From the NCBI GenBank assembly GCA_003550325.1, contig QKWP01000672.1, forward strand, positions 80,621-144,620: 64,000 bases of DNA. Reading direction: 5' to 3'. Both the position numbers and the translations under genes were made by a program. The stretch is from Gigaspora rosea (taxonomy: Eukaryota > Glomeromycota > Glomeromycetes > Diversisporales > Gigasporaceae). Each line of letters opens with the position of its first letter. Within the stretch, counting starts at the first letter, position 1. The notes below the pieces were generated by a model that worked only from the letters and a program-made list of their open reading frames with translations, did not search any database and had not been told where the DNA came from. Positions 24,801-36,579 of this stretch are shown piece after piece.

Positions 24801-25957
24801 CGCGCATTACCAGAGTTTGGTAAATGGAATAAAATTGCTCCTGGTCAAATTGATAAAATTGCAAAAAAGCATACCTTTGAAAACCATCTCCAAGTCATAC
24901 AACACACACACAACCTTCAAAATCATGGATCATACCAGCGGTGTTAAAAAAAGGTTCTTTTCTTCAAATTATAAGGTAGTAATTATTTGAATTAGCAATA
25001 ATATATATTCTATTATAGATAATGAAAATAATCAAAGAGTTTTTGAAGTAAGTATAATGCTATAACTTTACTATACAAGGTGCCTAGATCTTTTACTCTC
25101 TTCATAGTAAGGATAATAAAATTTTGATTATACCTTCAAGTATGTATAGCGGAGAATATAATATGTTGAATATTGTGACACTTCGGAGTGTGGGTGTTTA
25201 CTATTGTTCTAATAAAAAACGAACTGATCGCTTTTTTTTGAAAAAGGTTATTATTATTGATTCATAATAATCCTTTCACAGAATATAATATTCAGTAAAT
25301 TTAAAATATACTTGGTATGAATTAGAGGGCACAAATTAAAGAGGGTACCTTATATAGTGATTTATGGTAAATATCTTTTATTAAAATATTGATAAAAGTT
25401 ATAAAACAAAAAATAGGTCGAAAAGAAACAAAATGAAGAAATGGATATTGATCCAATATTTCTGACATCTAAAAGGTATATTTGGGTTTTGCAAGTATCA
25501 AACATGATGTCAATAAACATAGTGCTTACACTTGTGTTTGACACTGTGTTTTATTAGTGCTCTGTCTACATAGTATTTACAAAACCCTAACAAATTGTCT
25601 TTGAAATTTTTGAGATTTATACTAGATTCGTTTTTTTCTATTTATAGCAATAATGTGTTTGTTCGCGGATGGGCTCTACCAGAAAGTTTGAAAGTAAATC
25701 AGAAAGGACCAACCAAAAGACTTACAGAACAAATCAAAGAATTACTTATGATAATGTTTCATACTGGTACCACCAATCCTAGGTTGAAAATGAATGCTAA
25801 TAAAATGCATGAAGAACTTTTGAAAAAAGTATCTGAAGGCTAAATCTCCAAAGACGATGTTCTGAAGATTTCTACAATTGCAAATTGGATAACCAGCACT
25901 TCACGAACATTCAAGAAAACTATGGCATTACAGCTTCTCGATGGGGTTGAAAAATAA
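21826..25957 (+). pseudogene. Decayed, intron-containing DDE-transposase-like gene (unclassified family)
   Basis: A series of same-strand pieces forms one long protein: PGFICTSGTYSSNVEGSS and GPLVIGWNDKNI (22040-22200), LRAWKAMLCAAGC (22755-22795), FWNCFKQALSINKK (23010-23055), a Cys/His-rich part (LGGLCSICNECGYE, then CISHCLPHAFGKC, 23530-23850), and a probable RNase-H-like core (MIVDYKM, VSDNSRYYHN, KAKTAIDSHHAQ). The C-terminus is ISTIANWITSTSRTFKK at about 25950. Likely introns are 23133-23207, 23628-23709, 24457-24521 and 24649-24708. Several in-frame stops make it non-functional. I recall this protein type as a large dispersed family in Rhizophagus but cannot name its superfamily. Acidic residues of the core are guesses from spacing. 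No terminal repeats were found. Confidence 0.6.
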
Positions 25958-26206
25958 TTACTATATTTTTAGCATCATTATATTCTTTCAAAACTTGAAT
26001 TTTGATATTGGTCTATATAAAAAATTCAATGAGAAATTGTTAGAAATACCAAAATATATGAATCTCAAATCTTGAAACTTATATAATTCTAAGCTTGAAT
26101 AATAAAGTTTTAATACTTGCAGTTATAGCATTGATTTTCTAATCAACGTGAATATTAGCATTAAAGCTTCAGATTTAAATTGAGCTGTCAAAGTTTTGAT
26201 TGGAAC
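25958..26206. other. 3' flank of the transposase-like gene
   Basis: A+T-rich sequence without a coding frame; leads directly into the duplicated block at 26210. Confidence 0.4.
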
Positions 26207-26209
26207 CAT

Positions 26210-26833
26210 TAATTTTTTCTTACTTGTTAAGTTTTGGTTTTCGAACTTTTATACTATAAATATTATAAGTTTCAAGATTTTTATTAGAATAGTGTATAAA
26301 TTTTAGATTTTAAAAGCGGTACCTTTAATCATACGAATGCCAACAAAAAAACTATAGTTCTACAATTTCTTTGATATACATAGTAATTTAAAGCTTCAAA
26401 ATTAAAAAAATTCTACCATTTTTATGAGGTAGAGGTTTTGTTATAAATCGCAATTCTACCTACTTTACTCTCGAAATCTAGCATTCGTACATAGTAAAGT
26501 CATCAAAAATATAGTGATCATANAATTTTTTCTTACTTGTTAAGTTTTGGTTTTCGAACTTTTATACTATAAATATTATAAGTTTCAAGATTTTTATTAG
26601 AATAGTGTATAAATTTTAAATTTTAAAAGCGGTACCTTTAATTATACGAATGCCAACAAAAAAACTGTAGTTCTACAATTTCTTTGATATACATAGTCGT
26701 TTAAAGCTTCAAAATTAAAAAAATTCTACTGTTTTTATGAGGTAGAGGTTTTGTTATAAATCGCAATTCTACCTACTTTACTCTCGAAATCTAACGTTCG
26801 TACATAGTAAAGTCATCAAAAATATAGTGATCG
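26210..26833. repeat. 313-bp tandem duplication with a single N at the junction
   Basis: 26210-26522 and 26524-26833 are nearly identical (both start AATTTTTTCTTACTTGTTAA and end near AAATATAGTGATC). The only ambiguous base in the window (26523) lies exactly between them. This is what an unresolved contig overlap would look like; a true tandem duplication is the alternative. Confidence 0.8.
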
Positions 26834-28502
26834 TACTAGTTTAAAACAAATATATGAATTCTCTGGCATTTTTTGTATCTAATCTTATGGTTTTTATATA
26901 CAAAAAAAATTATTTCAAGTAGTTTACTAATACGGTATTTTGTACTATTCAAGGAGCTTATTAATAAATCGGCAAAATTTTGCTCCATTTGTCTATAATA
27001 AATTTCTGTCGATCACATCCGAATTAGTAATTAATGCATTTTAAGTTAAATTTAGTAACATATAATATGTTTTATATTTAATTTTAAAACACAAAAATTG
27101 ATTTTATAAGGTATAGCATTTTATTTAGTATGCAGCTCTATAGAATAAAACTGATTGCACTATGCCATATAAATTTCTATTGCTATTGCTAATAATATTA
27201 TATTTTATTTTTTAATTTATTTAGTTATCAAATAATTCTTTGATTTTTTTTTAACCTTAAGCAGCCACGCTAATACTTTATTAAGATACTTGTATTTACT
27301 ATTGTACCAACAATTGTACCTACATAGCACTATCTAATAACTAAGTTTAGCATCATCCGGCCATCCAGTCAGTACCTAAGTACCCGGATACCTAAATGCG
27401 ACCTACCGCACTGTTCCGATACCATATGGTATTAGAACAGATAGCCTATCTAGCTACTTAAAGCCAAAATAAAAAGGTCAAAGGTCTTCCCCTTTTTACG
27501 ACAAGCTAGAAATTACCTTCCTATCTTCTCTTTTCCTTTAACATTTCAAGAAAGATTGTCAACATTACTAACTTCCTTTAATCTTCCTTACCTAGCCTCT
27601 AGGACAAGGAATATTTCCTCCTAATCCATATGAACAATAGTTTTTTAAGAAAACAAAAGGAAATATAAAGGGGGTATTACTACAAAACCTATACAACATC
27701 CAAAATGAACAAAGTAAACAAAACAAAAGAAAACATAGACAAAAAAGACAAAGAAAAGAAAATAAAATTGACATCGTTCATAAGAACTAATTTTAAAAAT
27801 TATATAGACTGTATAAAGCATATAGCTTTACCCAAGTACTATATTTACAAAAGTAAAGAAACGATAGAAAGATAACCGAGATACGCCATTTTGAAGGGAT
27901 GCGTCAGAAGAAATTTCTTTTCGGTTCGGCCCCTACATGTCCAGTGTCCTTATCATTCATTGTTTGTTTCAGCCAATCTGAAACGTGCTCTTGATTTAAC
28001 CCAATTTGGTAGCCGTCATCCCAATCTGGGCAGAGTAAACATTGCCGATCTTTTAGAGGGGTAAGCTAGATTTCCTACTTTTTGTCAAAATTTTGAAAAG
28101 TTCCAAGAAGTGACAAAAAGAAGCCCAAAAGGTACCAAATATTAGGGAGTTGGTAAGAGTTACGCTTAGCATAATAACACATCTCAAAACTAAACTCTAG
28201 GTCATTGCCCACTACTTCTTTGCTTGGTAGTATCAGACAGAGGCCCACTAACGGTGAGTGATAAACTCTAAGCTTGTCAGCAGGTAGTCTATGAACTTTA
28301 CCTCTAAACGACAAGTGCCACTCACTGTAGGCTTTGTTTGATAGAGCCATTTACTATTTATGTGTTAAATGGAAAGTTTTCGTAGGTCAGTGTTCTTGAA
28401 ATTTTTGGTACGAGGGATCATCAGAAAAAGTTGATGGATCAAAGTTTTTGTTTATGAATAATTTTTTGATTAAAAAATGACTTGATTCAATTTTTACTAA
28501 TA
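26834..28502. other. Mostly gene-free; retroposon-like copy and a possible minus-strand gene remnant
   Basis: 27240-27480 matches the reverse complement of about 32300-32530 in part (shared GCTAATACTTTATTA and a GTGCGACCT-like word) and begins with a poly(T) run, so it may be a retroposed copy on the minus strand. The purine-rich stretch 27650-27780 yields only low-complexity frames. The possible remnant at 27912-28350 is listed separately. Confidence 0.45.
27912..28350 (-). pseudogene. Possible two-exon gene remnant, unknown function
   Basis: The minus-strand frame 28350-28075 starts with ATG and has protein-like composition (MALSNKAYSEWHLSFRGKV). About 10 bp beyond its stop, a second frame reads DRQCLLCPDWDDGYQIGLNQ and then HVSDWLKQTMNDKD, ending at a TGA near 27912. 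Two Cys in a CxxC arrangement are seen in the second part. The base composition is less A+T-rich than its flanks, which favours real coding ancestry. No GT-AG pair that joins the two frames in phase was found. I do not recognise the family. Confidence 0.35.
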
Positions 28503-29912
28503 CAGTCAAACCTCCATATAATCACACACTCAGGATATGAAAAGTGGTGATTATATAGAGATGTGACTAATGTAGAGGGATTCTATATAATCACAATTAT
28601 AATAAAATTGCATATAAAAAAAATTGTGATTATATAGAAGTTTTAATAAATAAAAAATTTATTTAAAAATTAAAAATTTTTTAACTTAATCGTAAATTAT
28701 AAAAGTGCATTAATAAGATTTTAACAAAATTATCTCAAAATTTCAGGGTATATGTAATTTTGTATACTGAACAACTTTATTTAGATAATTTTTATTGATT
28801 TACTTTAGATAATTTTAACTTTAATATGGAGCTACGATATACGATTATTTTAAAAAAATTTTTTTTAATTTTTTTTAAAATAATCGTATATCGTAGCTAC
28901 ATATAAAAGTTAAAATTATCTAAAGTAAATCGATAAAAATGATCTAATTAAAGTTGTTCAGTATACAAAATTATATGTACTCTAAAATTTTGAGATAATT
29001 TGGTTAAAATCGTATTAATACACTTTTACAATTTACGTTTAGACGAAAAAAATTAAAAAATTTAAAAATTTTTAACTTAATCGTAAATTATAAAAGTGTA
29101 TTAATAAGATTTTAGTCAAATTATCTCAAAATTTCAGAGTATATGTAATTTTGTATCCCAAACAAGTTTACTTATATCATTTTTATCGATTTACTTTAGA
29201 TAATTGTAACATTTATATGTAGCTACGATATGCAATTATTTTAAAAAAATTAAAAAAAATTTTTTAAAATAATCGTATATCGTAGCTACATATAAATGTT
29301 AAAATTATCTAAAGTAAATCGATAAAAATGATATATATAAAATTGTTAGGGATACAAAATTACATATACTCTGAAATTTTGAGATAATTTGGTTAAAATC
29401 TTATTAATACACTTTTATAATTTACGATTAAGTTAAAAAAATTTTAAATTTTTTAATTTTTTTAGTCTAAACGTAAATTGTAAAAGTGTATTAATACGAT
29501 TTTAACCAAATTATTTCAAAATTTCAGAGTATATGTAATTTTGTATACTGAACAAGTTTACTTAGATCATTTTTATTGATTTGCTTAGTATAATTTTAAC
29601 TTTTAAATGTAGAAAAGATAATTGATTATTAAAAAAAACAAATTTAAAAATTTTTACTTGTTAAAAAATAATAATTAATAACTTAAAAAAATATTCATAA
29701 TAATAAAATAATTAGTTCAAAATATTATAATAATAATGTGATTATGTAGGGGTAGTTTTATATAGATAGTAAATAAAAAATTGTGATAGTGATTATAATG
29801 CAAATGTGCTTATATAGAGGTGAAAATTATAGTAAAAAGGTTGGTAAACTTACAAAAGTGATTATATTGATTTTGTGACTATATAGAGGGTGACTATATT
29901 GAGGTTTGACTG
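28503..29912. mobile_element. Tc1/mariner (pogo-like) non-autonomous element built of nested hairpins
   Basis: The ends read CAGTCAAACCTCCATATAAT on the left and, inverted on the right, CAGTCAAACCTCAATATAGT, each next to TA (28501-28502, 29913-29914). CAGTCAAACCTC with a TA target is typical of pogo/Tigger-type elements. The inside alternates a unit of about 170-190 bp in opposite orientations (ATTATAAAAGTG.ATTAATA near 28695, 29090, 29480 and inverted between). Two sharp palindromes centre near 28862 and 29250. No transposase is encoded. Confidence 0.8.
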
Positions 29913-29914
29913 TA

Positions 29915-31485
29915 ATTACATTTTTATTAATATTGATAATAAATGAGTTAAATTTATAGTTTTTTTGGTACTACATACATTTTAATCAATTTTTTTTTTA
30001 TTTATCATAATTAAATTATTTTTATTGCTGTATATTACTTCTTTTTATTACCTAAATTAAATGTTAATGCAACTAAAACTTTCTAAAAAAGTAATTTAGC
30101 ATAGCACCAAATGTTAACTATTGCTTTAAAAGTGCTAAACTAAATAAGTTATTTCAATATTAATTTAGTATGCATATGATACAGTGTGGGACACCTAAAG
30201 GCTTTACAAACTTTAAAAGCTAATAACATTCAATATAAAAACAATATCACAAAAAATAGGCCCCTATTTTGTAATTTAGCTTTTACTACAACTTAGCAGC
30301 CTTAACTTTTCAAAAATTATTGTATATTGTTTCAATTAATAAGTTTGAAAGTATAGTATTTTTATATGATGCATAAAAATTTAGCCAAAAGTAAAACAAG
30401 TCACATGTTTTAGCCTTCAGCTATTGGCTAATTTTAAAATTAATTTTTTTAAATTAATTTTAAAATATTTTTTTAAAATTAATTATTAGCCAATTAAAAT
30501 GCTAGAATTCACAAAGACATCAAATTTTACTATGAAATTTTTTTTAAAAATTTAACAAATTTTATAATTTTTGCCTTTAGATGTCCTGCACTATAGTTGC
30601 TAATTAGTGCATATTATTATTTATACATTATCTTTATACAAAAAGGTTGAGAATTCTTGATTCTTTATTTTGTTGAAATTGATGTGCTACTAATTTATGC
30701 ATTATCTCTATATAAAAATTATATGGGTTTAAAATTCCTGCACTATATGTTGTAAAGTGCTCTGGTTTATGTTTTTAATTTGTTTACTCTAGTATTTTTT
30801 TCATTATTTACATTGATACAATAATATTAGCCTTTTTATTTTTTAGTTACAGTTAGATAAAATTGGCATAACTCCAAAAATAGTAGAAAGGTGCTGCAGC
30901 AATTTGGCATAATTTTTGGTTTTTGTACCTGGTGACTGTGTGAGCAAGGTATACATATCAGTTTTTGCATTTTGCAATTCCTGTCATTGTTTGTTTATTC
31001 TCTTTTTTGCCAAACAATGTACACAATACAGTTTTGTACCTTTAAATTCCAGTTCTTGCACTATAGTATATCCAGTTCTTGTCTCTAGACACAAGGTAAT
31101 ACTTCCAATTTTTAAACATAATAAAAGACTAGTAATTCAATAGCATTAACATAAATTAAAAGTATTAAGAGTGAAAAAGTTTATATGACTCACCTTTTTG
31201 TTTTTAGCTTACAGAGAGTTCAAAATAGGAATAACTCAAAATAGAGTTCAATTTTATTAAGTATAACTTTTGAAATTAGAATTAAAAATTAATAATCCCC
31301 AATAAGTCAAATTTGTATCAGCATAATCCTATGATTATATAATATTATTAAAGCTTTAATGATCAATTCGAATACTGATATACTAAAGGTAAAAAACCAA
31401 CATTAGTATTAAACTAAATACTAAAGATAAAAAAAAAATACTAAAGATAAGAAGAATAAGAGAACAACTTGTTTTATCTCCAATT
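29915..31485. other. Gene-free DNA containing a small TIR element
   Basis: No coding frame. 30182-30592 is a candidate Tc1/mariner-like element, listed separately. 30620-30760 shares the degenerate sequence GTGCT.CT..TTTATGCATTAT with 54430-54520, a dispersed repeat of unknown type. Confidence 0.45.
30182..30592. mobile_element. Candidate Tc1/mariner-like MITE
   Basis: The left end CAGTGTGGGACACCTAAAGG matches the inverted right end GTGCAGGACATCTAAAGGC with a few mismatches, and both lie next to TA. An inner inverted pair built on GGCTAATTTTAAAATTAATT lies at 30425-30500. No coding capacity. Exact ends are uncertain by a few bases. Confidence 0.5.
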
Positions 31486-31635
31486 TTACCATAGCAAGAC
31501 ACCAGGAACCTTTAAACCCAGGCCAAATCTTCTACACCTCTTTTTGCCTGCCAGTTCGAGGTTCAGTAGTCTTGCATAATTAAAGGACATTGGATTAGTT
31601 AGATAGTGGAGTTGTAGTAGTTTTTAGCCATAGCC
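31486..31635 (+). mobile_element. SINE-like element with pol III box motifs (copy 1)
   Basis: It has an A-box-like TAGCAAGACACCAGG at 31492 and a B-box-like GTTCGAGGTTC at 31553. A homologous copy on the opposite strand lies at 58094-58243. Similarity covers about 150 bp. No open frame. A poly(A) tail was not obvious, so the 3' end is not fixed. Confidence 0.5.
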
Positions 31636-32647
31636 CCGATTGCTACTTCTTTAACAATATATGTACATACATACTTAGCTAGCAGTTTAAAATTCGACTA
31701 TGATGATAGTTAGCTAAAATAGACATATTCATAGTAAGTTGGCAATTATATAATCTAAAATAATGAAAGACAGACTGGAAAAGTAGACTTTGGGACTAAT
31801 CCAATTTAGTCACAAAACCTAACAAACATAAATAACCTAGCGAAGAAAATATTTAATTTGGCTATTAGCAGAGTAAAGGTTGGACATTTCTAAAAGTGAA
31901 CTGTTTACACCTTAGGAGTAGATGATTAGTAAATTAAGCAATCAGCTCTAAGGCTTGATACTAGTTGTCTTTTGGCGAGAATTCCTTTTATTTATAAAAA
32001 AATAAAAATTAAAAAAAGAACAATAATGGATCCCTAGATGTAAGCTAATAAAAAAGTGGGAAGAGGAGCTTAATATCATAGTAAAGAAGAAACGTAGTAA
32101 GAGGCAGAAAAGAAAGAAAAGAAACAAGAAAGAAACAAGAAAGGAAAAGAGAATTCGCTACGAAAAGCACAGAACATAGAAAAAGAAAAGAAACTAGAAA
32201 AAGAAACCTCTGAAATTGAAGTTTGGAAGATAGTTAGAGAAGAGGTAGCTCGTTGGATCAACAGTGGCAAGCGAGCTAGTTGTGGAAAAAATATTTGGCA
32301 GTTATGATAGGCTGTAAGAACCATTCTGTGAAGTATTATACAACTTAGAACAAAGTTGTATATTATGAGGAAAATCTCACTATAGCAGGTCGCACATAGG
32401 TATTCTCTAAATAACTAGATAAGCTAATATTTGTAATTTAGGTTATAGAAAGAGTAGTTTTTCTTTTTATATAATTTTTATGATCATGTTAAGATAATAC
32501 AATCCCTAATAAAGTATTAGCATGACTGCTAAAAAAAAAATAAAAATAAAAAACAAAATAAAAAAAGAACAATAGATGCTTGTAAAAATGGATCTAACTA
32601 ATTTAACTGTTGTATGTACCTATATGAAATATATTGATCATTTTCAT
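31636..32647. other. Gene-free DNA with a purine-rich tract and a possible A-tailed retroposon
   Basis: 32090-32220 is a GAAA-rich tract that gives only a low-complexity antisense frame. About 32230-32570 ends in a long A-rich tail and partly matches 27240-27480 in inverse orientation, suggesting a second retroposon family. No gene is supported. Confidence 0.4.
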
Positions 32648-32655
32648 CAGATAAC

Positions 32656-33395
32656 TAGTGTTACAAGCCATAAGGTTTTTATCAGCTGGCTTAACCAGCT
32701 GATAAAAATATCAGCTAAGCAGCTGTCAATGACTAAGATTGTATTCAGAAATTATAAGAGGTTTACTTAATTTTTTTCGCAACCTTATATAGGGATGTCA
32801 AATTACTAATTTTGAGTAAGTTTCATTAAATAATTTTGAACACACGACATTTAGTTTCTTAGATCAATTTCGGTGATTAGTACATTCAAATCAAATACAA
32901 TGCAATAATACTGACCGAATTTTTGTAACTCTGTTACTTATGTATGTTGTAATGAAATTTAATTTTCTGAAACTTACATAAAATTACATGTAATTACTTA
33001 ATATTACTTAATACAGCCTGGCATTAAATACACTGGTCTAAATTATGTTATAGTAATCATATGATCTTAAGCCATATTAGCCAGCCAATCATATTGCATC
33101 AGCTACTTAGTCGGCTAAGCCGATCTAGCCACGGCTGCTTTAGCCGGCTTGTAACTAGTGTTTAAAATTCAATGTTCTCAGTGTTCTCAGAGAACATTAC
33201 ACAATTTTTGGGAACATAGATTATTAAAATATGTTCTCTATTTGAGAACATTCAATAAATTCTTTTAATATTAAAAAATTTTAATTTTCCTATATAAAGA
33301 ACATTAAAATCTTACTAAGAACATTAAGAAATTAAAAATGTTCTTTTTGAGAACATAAAACCAAATTTGAATTTTAAACACTGCTTGTAACACTA
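32656..33395. mobile_element. hAT-type MITE interrupted by a second MITE
   Basis: The ends are TAGTGTTACAAGCC and its complement GGCTTGTAACACTA. The flanking octamers CAGATAAC (32648-32655) and CAGATGAC (33396-33403) agree at seven of eight positions, fitting an old hAT target duplication. A palindrome TTTTTATCAGCTGG..CCAGCTGATAAAAA lies near the left end (about 32676-32708). The right terminal repeat is itself interrupted by the element at 33156-33383. No coding capacity. Confidence 0.7.
33156..33383. mobile_element. hAT-type MITE, 228 bp, nested
   Basis: The ends are TAGTGTTTAAAATTC and GAATTTTAAACACTG, flanked by a perfect 8-bp duplication CTTGTAAC (33148-33155, 33384-33391). The duplicated octamer is part of the terminal repeat of the surrounding element, so the order of insertion is clear. 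The inside is made of inverted GTTCTC..GAGAAC words. Confidence 0.8.
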
Positions 33396-33403
33396 CAGAT
33401 GAC

Positions 33404-36400
33404 TAATGCGATCAGACTGATCAGACATATTTTACTGAGAAATACCAAAAAATGACAAATTCCTGAAATTATGAGAAAGCTATAATTTTGCATATGAGAT
33501 AAATTTTGAAATAATACTACAGTAATCAATATGATCTAAGATCTGAAATATTGTAGGTTAACTAATGCCTCCTCCACGTTACTATTGGTTGAATAAAATA
33601 TTATTTTTATTAGTAAATCATTGATCGGGTGGCTAATAATGTAAGTCATCAAACAATTGCTTCGTAATTATTACTTTTCACTTTTTTAATATTAATATTT
33701 GGCAATTCTTTTGAATTTGGCAGCTCTTTACAATAAACCATTTTGAGGGCTCTCTTTTTAGTATCTTTTCAAATTCTTAATAAATACAATAATAAATATA
33801 GCACGTTAACAATCATAAAGTATTAATAATTTTTTCGAATATTAAAGTATCTATTATACTTAGTTATTTTATTAATTAATTAAATACACGTATTTTAGAC
33901 CATTCATATTTTATATTTTCAGTTAGAACAAGTCAAAATGTCATAATACTGTTAACCTTTATATAAAACAGATGTTCATTATAGTAAGCCTTTAGAGTTG
34001 ATTATATTTGACTGTACTTGAAATTTTGTTAGTAGAAAGTTAGTGTGCTCAATGAAGTATTGAAAAATAAGAAATTTTTATTTGAGCAACCAATACATAC
34101 ATAATAACAAATATTTAACCTCTTTTTTTAATTCTATTTTTTTATTTTTTTTTATTTCTATTTATTTATTTTTTCTATTTTTTTTTAGGGTATGCATGTG
34201 ATGATCGAATGTTATGGTCGAGTGATCATGATTCATTAGAATTAGTATAATTAATAAATGAATTATCCAATATGCATAGAACATTGGTTGCGCGGTATAC
34301 TATGTATATCAAAACTATATGTGGTATCATATAAAAATTTACTAGATATTTTTTGAAATGTGTAACAATATTGAATATGAGTATTTTGTATTCTTTAATT
34401 GGAACCAGCGTTTATTCTTTAACACGCAAGTTCAAACCTTTATTCAAATGCACAATCTTTAAAATTTATTGCTTCGAATCCAAATTTTGTACAGGTAAGT
34501 ATTAAATTCCAAAGAACAAAGTTTCGAAGCAAATTTTAAGTTGAAAGAATTGCCAGTTTATTCAATTTTGTTCGATTAATTTAAGTAAAAATTTGCTCGT
34601 TTAAAAAGAGATAGAAAAAAAGTTTGTTTCCAATAAAGGCGAAAAAAAATCGCGTAATTTTATAAAAACTATGTATAAAAATCGCTTAATAATAAAATTT
34701 CAAGCTAAGAAAAGATAAACAACCAATGCATCTAAAGAAATGATCACGATTTTATATATAAAAAATATATTACGTAGTTCATCAATTAATAATCACTTAA
34801 AAAACCATCGATAATTTGAAAAATAAGGAATCCACACATATTTTTGATTTAAATAGTATACCACGCACCCAATAGAACATCTTCATGGAAAATGTCCCAA
34901 TTGATAATTTAATCAAATCGTTGATTACATCAATGTTCGTTTATAAGGGATAATTAATAAATATGCATAAGAATATTTGATCTAAACAATTATATCGAGC
35001 TGAATTACTCTATACTGCAAAACTTGTCTTTATCGTCGTTGGTGATAGAAGATTTTCGTTACTTTCTTCACATAGATAATGTACTTGTAACGATAGCGGA
35101 AGATTTCTATCGCTGTTACGGATTTCTGCAGAAAAATGCATGATCTTTTATCACTATAAAATTTTTATACTAAGAGTACATAAAAACATGATTAATCACT
35201 GATTATATCATTCTATCGAACTTTCTATGCATATTGGATAATTCAATTATTAATTGTTAAAAATGATTATTAACAATATTATGTTAACAATTAATAATTA
35301 GAAGTTCCCATCGCTAGATATAGCAAATCAAAAATGGCAAAGTGCAATTAAATTTTTTTTTTATTATCATTAAATATTCACGAACATATACCTTAAAACT
35401 TCAAATTCATTTACTCGCTCATACTTACCACAGTACATGTCATATCAATATTCTCACAATCTTTTATTTCCTCAAATGAACAAAATAATTGGTAAAAATG
35501 TACAGGACACTCATAAGAAGAATGATTTACGATAATGCTTTCTTATAAATGGTAAACAATGTATAGTCACAAACCAATTGATTGTTGAGTGATGATCATC
35601 ACTCTACCGATCAGGGTTGCATTTATGATTATTCGTAATCAACATATATATACAACCGATGTCCGTAAGCGAAAATATTTTGAGCGCAATACAGCTAGCT
35701 CAGCTCTTTCACGTAGGAATGTGCTTGAGCTAGATTGAGCTCATTTTATACAATCGGTTGAACTTTGTGAAACCAAAATTACTAAAAAAAGTGAAAATCA
35801 AACGTTAATACAACCAAACCAACCCAAAAAAAAGCAATTTTAGCGAGCACCAAACCATGGCAATTGTTTCTAAGCGCTAAATAGAACAATGAAATTAAAT
35901 ACTTAAATTTATTGAAGTCAGTGATTGAATTTTAATGTGTAACTTGATTATAGATTACAAACAGTTTGCAGGGAAATTATTTCATTGTAGGATGATTCCA
36001 CAATCGTGGAATATTCCACAATCGTGAAATGATCATTAACAATTTTAGAAATTCTACACTTATACAAGTGTGAATTGTCGTATTGATGATCATTGATAAT
36101 TTTAGTAATTCCAATTCCGAAGCCACTTTTATAAATTGGTTAAACAATTGTGGAAATAATTCTCCTGCATCACTTGTTACACATATGGGCGGATTTTCAC
36201 AATTTGAATATGTCACCTTAATTTGATGTGATATTCGTGATATCTAAAAATAGATTAACCAATAAAATTATAAAAAAAAGTCACGAAGATCTGCATGACC
36301 AATCAAATCAATTAGAAAACTTAATACACAAGTAATATGTATTACTGTATTAAGTTATGAAAACTTTTTGCAAGCGGCAAATTACTACTACTACATTCTT

Positions 36401-36539
36401 TGATTTATATTATCTTGCACATATTTATTTATTATTGAATCCAACATATTATATCTGTCTACCCAACGAATTCTATTCGGTACAAGATATTAATAAAAAA
36501 ATTAAGTACTGGGTGTTTTGTATTGCAGCGTTGTTACTT
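33404..36539. other. Gene-free A+T-rich DNA
   Basis: No coding frame was accepted. An imperfect palindrome with stem AATTATTAATTGTTAA lies at about 35243-35300, and TTCCACAATCGTGGAA occurs in tandem near 35995-36030. Nothing else is supported. Confidence 0.5.
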
Positions 36540-36579
36540 GTAAAGTAAGTTTGTTATTCTGGGATTTTAAAAAACTATT

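Noticed and set aside
27592-27774. Minus-strand Cys/Phe/Leu-rich 60-residue open frame
   Set aside because: It is translated from a simple AAAC/AAAG-rich stretch with no protein-like conservation pattern.
32076-32324. Minus-strand 82-residue open frame
   Set aside because: Low-complexity Ser/Phe sequence from a purine-rich tract.
36357-36548. 63-residue forward open frame (MKTFCKRQITTT..)
   Set aside because: No homologous pattern, no context, and its length is within chance expectation for this composition.
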